Origin: Candidatus Bathyarchaeota archaeon
GTDB taxonomy: Archaea; Thermoproteota; Bathyarchaeia; TCS64
Length of the DNA: 11,758 bases
Assembly (NCBI GenBank): GCA_013619005.1
Contig: JABXKY010000070.1
Coordinates: 1 to 11,758 of the forward strand
Reading direction: 5' to 3'
In this document: in pieces, positions 6,171-11,758 of the stretch
Layout: each line of letters starts with the position of its first letter
How positions within the stretch are numbered: the first letter of the stretch is position 1
Translations under genes and position numbers: made by a program
The notes under the pieces: model-generated
Seen by the model: the letters and a program-made list of their open reading frames with translations, nothing else
Database searches by the model: none
What the model was told of the DNA's origin: nothing

Positions 6171-6953
6171 TCAGCCACGCTTTTTGTTGATGATCTCTGC
6201 GACTATGCTGACTCCTATCTCCTCGGGAGTCTCGGCCGAGATGTCAAGTCCGATGGGTCCTCTGATGGTCTCCACGACATCGGCGTCAAAGCCCTCCGAC
6301 TTGAGTTGTTTGACGTGCTCCTTCCGCTTGTTTCCGCTCCCAAGTAGCCCGATGTAGGCCGGCTTTGCCTTCACGGCGTGCCTGAGTCCGTTTATCTCGA
6401 ACCCTGTCTCGCCGTGGAGCATGGCGACGTAGTCGCTCTGCCTTATCTTGACCTGCTCAAGGCTCTCGGGGTACTTGTCGTTGAAGATGGTGGCTCCCTC
6501 GGGGAACCACTCCGCTTTCGCCGACTCTGCGTCGTCCACGACTATTACCTCAAAGTTGCACTGGGTTGCGTATCGGGCCACGGCCTGTGCTATCCAGCCG
6601 CTTCCCATGATGACTAGTCTCGGGTCTGGTTTTATGGGGTCCATGAATATCTTCACCTCTCCTCCGCACTTGCTGTCCACGGGTATCATTCCCTCCCGGG
6701 CGGGCACGCCCATGGCGAAGTGATAGGTCTTGGGCTTGCCCGTCCCCATCACCTCCAACGCTTTTCCTATCAGGAGCCTCTCCATGCCTCCTCCTCCTAT
6801 GGTGCCCGTGGCCTTACCGTCAGCCGTCACCAGCATCTTGGCGCCGGGGTCACGTGGCCCCGAGCCCTCCTTGAAGATGAGGCTGCAGAGAACCGCTGAC
6901 TCGCCGTTTTCTAGGGCCTCGTTGAGGCGATGGATTATCTCTTGCTCACTCAA
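6171..6953 (-). CDS. xdhC: XdhC/CoxI family molybdenum cofactor maturation protein
   Basis: A 260-residue accessory protein. Family members bind the molybdenum cofactor, help place the sulfido ligand on it, and deliver it to the hydroxylase large subunit; they are not part of the final enzyme. The N-terminal XdhC_CoxI domain shows GSGPRDPGAKMLV (30-42), GTIGGGGMER (50-59) and SKCGGEV (94-100), with Cys96 as the conserved cysteine. The C-terminal Rossmann domain shows GSGWIAQAVA (117-126), VVDD (138-141), GLLGSGNKR (202-210) and GPIGLDISAETPEEIGVSI (232-250). The usual THxxxxD motif is altered to LHGETGFEIN (179-188), and the Cys often seen in GGGCVE is Gly. The TTG start at 6953 follows GAGAGG-type pairing bases and overlaps the [2Fe-2S] gene by 8 bases. 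It is the only xdhC in the window and may serve both hydroxylases. Confidence 0.88.
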   Translation of the reverse strand: MSEQEIIHRLNEALENGESAVLCSLIFKEGSGPRDPGAKMLVTADGKATGTIGGGGMERLLIGKALEVMGTGKPKTYHFAMGVPAREGMIPVDSKCGGEVKIFMDPIKPDPRLVIMGSGWIAQAVARYATQCNFEVIVVDDAESAKAEWFPEGATIFNDKYPESLEQVKIRQSDYVAMLHGETGFEINGLRHAVKAKPAYIGLLGSGNKRKEHVKQLKSEGFDADVVETIRGPIGLDISAETPEEIGVSIVAEIINKKRG

Positions 6954-7413
6954 CGGCTATCCTCTCAGCCGCGTCCAGCACGGCCTCTATGATCTTTGTG
7001 AACCCGGTGCACCTGCAAATGTTGCCCTCTATTCCCAGTTTCACCTCCTCTGGTGATGGGTGCTTGTTGTCCCTGAGCAGCGCGTAGCTGCTTATGAGCA
7101 TGCCAGGGGTGCAGAACCCGCACTGGATGGCGCCGTTCTCGATGAAAGCCTGTCGCAGGTCGATCATCAATGCCTTGTACTCAAGTCCCTCAAGCGTCGT
7201 GACGTACTTGCCCTCCACCTGGGGGGCCAGCATGATGCAGCTTGTCATTGGTAGCCCGTTCACCAGCACCGTGCATGCGCCGCACTCGCCGTGCTCGCAG
7301 CCCTTCTTAACCGACTGGATGCCCAGATCTTCACGCAGCATGTCCGTTAAAGTTGTGTATGGGGTGACATCGGCGGTCACTTTTTTTCCGTTTAGCTCAA
7401 AGTTCACTTTCAT
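6946..7413 (-). CDS. Molybdenum hydroxylase [2Fe-2S] subunit 2
   Basis: Small electron-transfer subunit (155 residues) of the second hydroxylase. All eight cluster ligands are present: Cys39, Cys44, Cys47 and Cys59 (GCEHGECGAC, then SC) and Cys98, Cys101, Cys133 and Cys135 (QCGFC, ICRC). I chose ATG 7413, giving MKVNFELNGKK, because AGGTGA lies 5 bases ahead and the family starts there. The frame is open further upstream (to 7473), but that would run into the FAD subunit gene and add a non-family extension. The gap from the FAD subunit stop is 5 bases, and the 3' end overlaps xdhC by 8 bases. Confidence 0.95.
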   Translation of the reverse strand: MKVNFELNGKKVTADVTPYTTLTDMLREDLGIQSVKKGCEHGECGACTVLVNGLPMTSCIMLAPQVEGKYVTTLEGLEYKALMIDLRQAFIENGAIQCGFCTPGMLISSYALLRDNKHPSPEEVKLGIEGNICRCTGFTKIIEAVLDAAERIAVE

Positions 7414-7418
7414 CGTCT

Positions 7419-8282
7419 TCACCTGATCCTCTCCAAGCACTGTTCGATCGCCCGCCTCATGAGCACAGGACACATATCCTTCCTGTACTCGGCCGTCCCG
7501 CGGACATCAGTGATGGGCTTCACGGCCTCGTAGACCGCATCGGAGGCCGCCTTGACGGTCTCCTCGTCCAGTTTGCTTCCTCTGAGCAGGCTCTCCGCCT
7601 CTGGCACCCTGATGGGTGTGATGGCGACGCTTCCGAACGCCACTTTTGCATCGGTGCATGTCTCGCCGTCCATCTGGATGTACGCCGCCGAGCTCACCAC
7701 TGATAGGGTGAACGCCTTGCGCCTCCCGATGCGCTTGAAACTGGATGCGCTGCCTACTGGGGGTACTGGTATCCGTATCTCGGTTAGCAACTCCCCTGGT
7801 TTCAGGCTGTTGATCTTTGGCCCAGCGAAGAGGTCCGCTATGGGTATGCTCCTCTTTCCGTCGGAGCTCTGGATCTCTACCTCTGCCATGTGCACCAGCA
7901 GCGGTGGCGCGGAGTCAGCGGCCGGTGATGCGTTGCATATGTTACCCGTTATGGTTCCCCTGTTCCTTATCTGGGGGCTACCAATCCTGCTGACCGCGTC
8001 GATAAGGGAAGGTATCTTGGACGCGATGGGGCTATTGGCTACCTGTGCGTGCGTGGCAGTGGCACCTATCATAATGATGCCGTTCTCCTCCTTCACGTAG
8101 TCTAGCTCAGATATCTCGTTGAGGTCCACAATATGATCTGGGGCGCTAACCCCGTTCCTCATGGCAACCATGATGTCGGTGCCGCCTATCAACGGCAAGG
8201 CGTTATCGAGCTCCGCTAGCAGTGCTAGGGCCTCATCTAGGCTCTCGGGTGAGTGGTACTGGAATTTTGGTATCGGCTTCAT
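7419..8282 (-). CDS. Molybdenum hydroxylase FAD-binding subunit 2
   Basis: Medium subunit (287 residues) of the second hydroxylase. The FAD signatures are IGGTDI at residues 32-37 and TITGNICNASPAAD at 110-123; the usual VGGN is ITGN here. As in the first copy there is no inserted four-cysteine segment for an extra [4Fe-4S] cluster. The start is ATG 8282 (MKPIPKFQYHSP), which overlaps the large-subunit stop as ATGA and has GGAGG upstream (in GAAGGAGGCAC). A longer open frame to 8465 lies wholly inside the large-subunit gene and gives a low-complexity His/Arg-rich leader, so it is rejected. The acceptor used by this FAD is unknown. Confidence 0.93.
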   Translation of the reverse strand: MKPIPKFQYHSPESLDEALALLAELDNALPLIGGTDIMVAMRNGVSAPDHIVDLNEISELDYVKEENGIIMIGATATHAQVANSPIASKIPSLIDAVSRIGSPQIRNRGTITGNICNASPAADSAPPLLVHMAEVEIQSSDGKRSIPIADLFAGPKINSLKPGELLTEIRIPVPPVGSASSFKRIGRRKAFTLSVVSSAAYIQMDGETCTDAKVAFGSVAITPIRVPEAESLLRGSKLDEETVKAASDAVYEAVKPITDVRGTAEYRKDMCPVLMRRAIEQCLERIR

Positions 8283-10591
8283 TTCTGTGCCTCCTTCAAC
8301 GCCTTGTGCATATCCCACGGCCTGATGGGCACCGTGCTGAACCTCTGCCCCGTGGCGTGGTAGATGGCGTTGGTGATGGTGGGTACGATGCTGATGATGG
8401 CTGGCTCTCCCACTCCCTTGGCCCCGAATGCTCCGTGCTTGTAGGGCTTCTCGATGATGATGCACGGCTCGATCTCGGGTGTGTCAAGGCTTGATGGCAC
8501 TATGTAATCCGTGAAGTTGGGGTTGATGACCTTGCCCTTGTCGTCCAGCTCCATGTTCTCCATCAACGCGAACCCCATGCCCTGGCTGATGGCGCCCTCT
8601 ATCTGTCCCTCGATAATCATCGGATCGATGGCCTTTCCACAGTCCATGGCCGGCCATATCTTGATGACCGAGGTCTCCCCTGTCTCGGTGTCGACTTCCA
8701 CCTCCGCTACGGTAGCGGCGAAGGTATAGACGCTGTAGTTGACTCCCAAACCCGTCACAGGGTCGAAGAACCGTTTAGGTGCCTTGAAGTAGCCGTGTGC
8801 GCCCGGGTTGTAATCCCTGAGGTACATCTCCTCTGCCAGCTCCTTGATATCGATGACGTTTTCCTTGTTCTTCCTGTCGAAGGCCTTGTTGTCACGCAGG
8901 TCTATCCTGTCAGCGTCTACCTCGAACAGCTCAGCGGCGCAGTTCACCATGCTCTCCCTGAGCATCAGGGCAGCCTTGGCTGCCGCGGTGCCTCCCAGCA
9001 TGAGCCCTCGGCTCCCGTGTGTGGGCTTCGCGTTCAATGTGCTGTCCGTGTCTGGCAGTTCTATCCTGATCTTCTCAGGTGGAACCCCTATGATCTCGCT
9101 GACGATCTTGACGTGGCCGAAGGGGCTTCCCTGCCCAATCTCCACGATACCGGTACGGTAGTTACAGCTCCCGTCCTGGTTCATCAGGAGGCTCGCCGCG
9201 CTCCAGTCGGGGCTGCTGCGGCTCGTGCTTATGCCGTGGTAGGCAAGCCCGACTCCGTAACCCCTTACCTTTGTGCCATCCCAGACTGGCTCCCGATTAT
9301 CCGCCCAGTTTGATGCGTCCCTTACCGCTTCCAGGCATTCTTTGATCCCAACGCTGTGATCAAGGACCTGGTCGCATGTGGTTCTGCCTCCTTCGACTAG
9401 GACGTTCTTGAGCCTGAACTCGACGGGGTCCATGCCAATGGCGTACGCCAGCTTGTCCATCTGCTGCTCCAACGCGAAGTGGAGAGCCAGGTCACCGAAG
9501 CCCCTGAAGCTGCCTCCGTACACCTTGTTTGTGTACACTGCTTGGCCGTCAATGAAGCAGTTATCGATATCATATGGTCCGCCTGCGTGCGCTGTTTGCC
9601 TCCAGAGCCAGAACGGACTCCTGTTGGCGTAGGCGCCACACTCTAATGTGATCTTAACCTCGATCCCCGTTACCTTGCCGTCCTTGGTACATGCGCTCTT
9701 GTAGTGAATCCTCGCCGGGAACCGTTTGTTGCTATATGCCAGGCTCTCTTCCCTGTTCCAGATGTGTACAACTGGCTTACCCAGCTTCAGTGATGCGAAC
9801 GCGGCGTAAGCGCACAGGAGGGGCCCTTGGTCATCCTTCCCACCGAAGGCTCCACCCGTCAACGCCTGAATAATTTGAACTTGATTCAGGTCCCATCCGA
9901 GTACGTGGGCAACCTTTTCCCTGCACAGGAACGGACTCTGGCCGTTTGCTATTACGGTTACCTTTGATTCACCGGGGATCGCATAAGCTGCCTCTGTCTC
10001 TATGTACGTGTGGTCCTGATACGGGCTCCAGTAGGTGTCCTCGACAACAGCATCAGCTGACTCGAAAACGCCCTCGATGTCCCCCTTCCTGATCTTTGTG
10101 ACTAGGGCTATGTTTCCACCGTCATGAATATCCACCGCGCCCTCTGCGAGGGCAGCATCGATGTCCAGGTGGGCTGGTAGCTCCTCGTAGTCCACGTACA
10201 TCTTGTCCATGGCCTCTTCCGCCGCGTACTCGTCCCTTGCGCAGATGAGGGCGATGGGGTCCCCCACGAAGTGGACCTTCTTGTCGTTGAGGAACGGCTG
10301 ATCAGGTAACGCGTACCCGATCTGGTTGTTCCCAGTGATGTCTGCCCCGGTGTATATGGCCTCGACGCCGGGCACCTTCAGTGCCTCGCTGGTGTCTATG
10401 GACCTGATCTTGGCGTGGGCCACCGTGCTACGGTAAACCTTGAGGATTGTTGTGTCCTTGGGAACATAGTCGGCCGTGTACTTTGCCTTGCCCAGCGCCT
10501 TGTCAAGGGCGTCTGTGCGTATCACGTTCTTGCCGACCACCAGGAAATCTTTCCTTCCCAGGATATCTGATAGTATATTGTCGTACTCCAA
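8279..10591 (-). CDS. Molybdenum hydroxylase large subunit 2 (xanthine dehydrogenase/aldehyde oxidase family)
   Basis: Catalytic molybdopterin subunit of the second heterotrimer, 770 residues from the chosen start. Gln218 (NGQSP), Arg363 (SFRGFG), GQG (486-488) and the catalytic Glu729 (KGVGEP) match xanthine oxidase Gln767, Arg880, Gln1040 and Glu1261. GGAFGGKD (246-253) keeps an acidic residue (Asp) at the Glu802 position, unlike the first copy. The frame can begin at TTG 10627 or TTG 10591. I prefer 10591 because GGAAGG (10598-10603) lies 6 bases ahead, and the TATA-like box at 10638-10645 would start transcription near 10615, downstream of 10627. It heads the - operon. The overall type resembles bacterial XdhA/XdhD-like subunits. 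Substrate unknown; a purine or other N-heterocycle is possible but not shown. Confidence 0.92.
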   Translation of the reverse strand: MEYDNILSDILGRKDFLVVGKNVIRTDALDKALGKAKYTADYVPKDTTILKVYRSTVAHAKIRSIDTSEALKVPGVEAIYTGADITGNNQIGYALPDQPFLNDKKVHFVGDPIALICARDEYAAEEAMDKMYVDYEELPAHLDIDAALAEGAVDIHDGGNIALVTKIRKGDIEGVFESADAVVEDTYWSPYQDHTYIETEAAYAIPGESKVTVIANGQSPFLCREKVAHVLGWDLNQVQIIQALTGGAFGGKDDQGPLLCAYAAFASLKLGKPVVHIWNREESLAYSNKRFPARIHYKSACTKDGKVTGIEVKITLECGAYANRSPFWLWRQTAHAGGPYDIDNCFIDGQAVYTNKVYGGSFRGFGDLALHFALEQQMDKLAYAIGMDPVEFRLKNVLVEGGRTTCDQVLDHSVGIKECLEAVRDASNWADNREPVWDGTKVRGYGVGLAYHGISTSRSSPDWSAASLLMNQDGSCNYRTGIVEIGQGSPFGHVKIVSEIIGVPPEKIRIELPDTDSTLNAKPTHGSRGLMLGGTAAAKAALMLRESMVNCAAELFEVDADRIDLRDNKAFDRKNKENVIDIKELAEEMYLRDYNPGAHGYFKAPKRFFDPVTGLGVNYSVYTFAATVAEVEVDTETGETSVIKIWPAMDCGKAIDPMIIEGQIEGAISQGMGFALMENMELDDKGKVINPNFTDYIVPSSLDTPEIEPCIIIEKPYKHGAFGAKGVGEPAIISIVPTITNAIYHATGQRFSTVPIRPWDMHKALKEAQK

Positions 10592-10632
10592 TGCGGACCT
10601 TCCACGAAATCTATGGGAATAAGACAAGGGGT

Positions 10633-10791
10633 TTATCTAAATAAAAGAATCTGCCAGCGTCTCCCTGGAATCCTCCGGGCTGAGTCCATGGCCAGTACAC
10701 CGACCTTGCTCTGGGCTAACAAACTGACAACATCATCCATTTTCTCCGTCATGGATATAACAAGGAGCATGCCCCGTTCCTCTTTTAACAT
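10633..10791 (-). CDS. Possible small ORF (52 residues), doubtful
   Basis: An ATG at 10791 opens 52 codons that end at TAA 10633-10635, just upstream of the second large subunit. The product begins [20 protein letters not shown] and continues with [17 protein letters not shown], plausible as an alpha/beta fragment, before an Arg-rich end. It might be a remnant of a longer domain; I recognise no family. Against it: its start overlaps the pyruvate kinase TATA box, its 3' end overlaps the TATA box of the second operon, and no clear ribosome site or promoter precedes it. More likely this stretch is regulatory DNA. Confidence 0.2.
   Translation of the reverse strand: MLKEERGMLLVISMTEKMDDVVSLLAQSKVGVLAMDSARRIPGRRWQILLFR
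10638..10645 (-). promoter_or_regulatory. TATA-like box of the second operon
   Basis: On the - strand this reads TTTATTTA. It predicts a transcription start near 10615 and a leader of about 24 bases ending at TTG 10591, which includes the GGAAGG site. This is the main reason for rejecting the upstream TTG at 10627. Confidence 0.5.
10783..10790 (+). promoter_or_regulatory. TATA-like box of pyruvate kinase
   Basis: TTTTAACA lies about 28 bases before the ATG at 10815. Transcription would start within a few bases of the ATG, giving a leaderless or nearly leaderless message. This fits the lack of a Shine-Dalgarno site before that ATG and is a common archaeal arrangement. Confidence 0.5.
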
Positions 10792-10814
10792 ACCCCGCGT
10801 TTCTTCATATTACA

Positions 10815-11758
10815 ATGGCGCTTCCCTTCATTCGCAGCAAAATCGTTTGCACCATCGGCCCCGCATCCAGTGACCCCGAGACACTGGACGCCATGATCGC
10901 GGCAGGCATGGACGTAGCCCGCATCAACACGAGCCACGGGTCACATGATGAACACAGAGCCGTCATCGAGCACATCAAGAACCATGGGGAGTGCGGTATA
11001 CTTGTCGACCTTCCTGGGCCGAAGATCAGGCTCGGGCAACTGGAGGCGCCTGTTGACCTCGTGGAGGGGCAGGAGATTCACTTCACGACCGAGGACATCA
11101 TAGGGAACGCAGGGGAGTTCCCCGTGAACTACGCCAAGCTCCCGAGAGAGGTGCGTGAGGGCGGCCACCTCTTCATCAACGACGGCATCATCGACGTCGA
11201 GGTCACCAGCATCGACGATGACAAAAAGGGCTTCAAGGCCTCTGTTGTATCGGGGGGCGTCGCGTCCAGCAGGAAAGGGGTGAACGCACCTGGAGCCAGC
11301 CTGTCCCTCAGCCCTCCCACAAAAAAGGACGTCGAGGGCATAAAGTTCGGGGTAGACATGGAGTGCGACTGGTTCGCCGCAAGCTTCGTCAGGTCAAAGG
11401 ACGACGTCGACGCTGTAAACACCGCCATCTGGAGGGAAGGAGGCACCCAGCCCCTCGTCAGCAAGGTCGAGCACGGGGATGCTGTGCACAATATCAGCGA
11501 GATAATCGATGCAAGTGACGGAATCATGGTGGCAAGGGGTGACCTAGGAATAGAGATTCCGCCATGGGACGTGCCCCTGCTCCAGAAGAAGATCATAGAA
11601 GCATGCAACAACAAGGGGAAACCCGTCATCGTGGCCACCCAGATGCTGGAGTCCATGATCGAGAACCCCAGGCCCACGAGGGCCGAGGCCAGCGACGTGG
11701 CTAACGCACTGCTTGACGGGGCTGACGCGGTGATGCTCAGCGGCGAGACCGCCGTGGG
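10815..11758 (+). CDS. pyk: Pyruvate kinase (3' end outside window)
   Basis: Glycolytic enzyme converting phosphoenolpyruvate and ADP to pyruvate and ATP. The frame runs off the window after 314 residues, so the last part of the A domain and the C-terminal domain are missing here. The N-terminus [11 protein letters not shown] (8-18) and [12 protein letters not shown] (31-42) are signature motifs. The B-domain lid spans about 75-155. KGVNAPG (154-160) returns to the barrel. The catalytic Lys217 and metal ligand Glu219 are in VSKVEH, Asp243 is in [12 protein letters not shown], Thr275 is in VATQM, and the frame ends in MLSGETAV. No active-site residue is missing. The start at 10815 fits a leaderless message from the TATA box at 10783. 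It is divergent from the hydroxylase operon and probably unrelated in function. Confidence 0.96.
   Translation, partial: MALPFIRSKIVCTIGPASSDPETLDAMIAAGMDVARINTSHGSHDEHRAVIEHIKNHGECGILVDLPGPKIRLGQLEAPVDLVEGQEIHFTTEDIIGNAGEFPVNYAKLPREVREGGHLFINDGIIDVEVTSIDDDKKGFKASVVSGGVASSRKGVNAPGASLSLSPPTKKDVEGIKFGVDMECDWFAASFVRSKDDVDAVNTAIWREGGTQPLVSKVEHGDAVHNISEIIDASDGIMVARGDLGIEIPPWDVPLLQKKIIEACNNKGKPVIVATQMLESMIENPRPTRAEASDVANALLDGADAVMLSGETAV

Larger units (their letters stand above)
10592..10814. promoter_or_regulatory. Divergent intergenic region between the second operon and pyruvate kinase
   Basis: This 223-base region holds the TATA-like box of the - operon (10638-10645), the TATA-like box of pyruvate kinase (10783-10790) and the doubtful 52-residue ORF between them. 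I see no strong inverted repeat comparable to the one at 379-396, so the two hydroxylase operons do not share an evident operator. No RNA gene is visible. Confidence 0.55.

Noticed and set aside
7552..8100. 182-codon + strand reading opposite FAD subunit 2
   Set aside because: Antisense shadow of a gene with clear FAD motifs; Ser/Leu/Met-rich with no recognisable domain.
8283..8465. N-terminal extension of FAD subunit 2
   Set aside because: It lies entirely inside the large-subunit gene, gives a His/Arg-rich low-complexity leader, and the ATG at 8282 has a strong Shine-Dalgarno site.
10658..10672. Short inverted repeat CCAG-N7-CTGG near the second operon promoter
   Set aside because: Four-base arms are expected by chance in a region this size, and it shares nothing with the palindrome at 379-396.
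11129..11677. 182-codon - strand reading opposite pyruvate kinase
   Set aside because: Shadow of a gene with complete pyruvate kinase motifs.
1..11758. CRISPR arrays, tRNA or rRNA genes, insertion sequences, attachment sites
   Set aside because: I looked for regularly spaced repeats, tRNA-like cloverleaves and transposase motifs and saw none; nearly all of the window is accounted for by coding sequence.

Overview
The window looks archaeal, with moderately high GC. Shine-Dalgarno sites are AGGTGA or GGAGG type. TATA-like boxes lie about 25 bases ahead of likely transcription starts, the pyruvate kinase message appears nearly leaderless, and TTG starts are frequent. I cannot fix the phylum from sequence alone; a euryarchaeal, Asgard or TACK-type genome are all possible.

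Layout. 1-290: the 3' end of a NikR-like regulator (+). 291-477: an intergenic control region with an 8-bp-arm palindrome beside a TATA box. 478-4780: a + strand operon of molybdopterin large subunit, FAD subunit, [2Fe-2S] subunit and a MocA-like nucleotidyltransferase. 4773-10591: a convergent - strand operon, in transcription order: a second large subunit, a second FAD subunit, a second [2Fe-2S] subunit, an XdhC-type maturation protein, a 57-residue two-helix membrane protein, and a SelA/DgaE-like PLP enzyme. 10592-10814: a divergent promoter region. 10815-end: pyruvate kinase (+), cut by the window edge.

How it fits together. The locus encodes two complete, different three-subunit molybdenum hydroxylases of the xanthine dehydrogenase/aldehyde oxidase family. 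The accessory functions are divided between them. The + operon carries the enzyme expected to convert Mo-molybdopterin to its cytidine dinucleotide form. The - operon carries the XdhC protein expected to sulfurate and insert that cofactor. Neither operon has both, so the two probably share one maturation pathway. Substrates cannot be read from the sequence: both large subunits keep the catalytic glutamate, but differ at a substrate-pocket position.

Most notable points. The + operon large subunit lacks any canonical start codon for its conserved N-terminus: either an ACG start with a well-placed Shine-Dalgarno site, or a one-base frameshift. A small membrane-protein gene sits between xdhC and the PLP enzyme gene. 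A SelA-fold enzyme ends a molybdenum hydroxylase operon. The NikR-like protein appears to lack one nickel ligand. The two operons meet in an 8-bp palindrome that supplies both stop codons.
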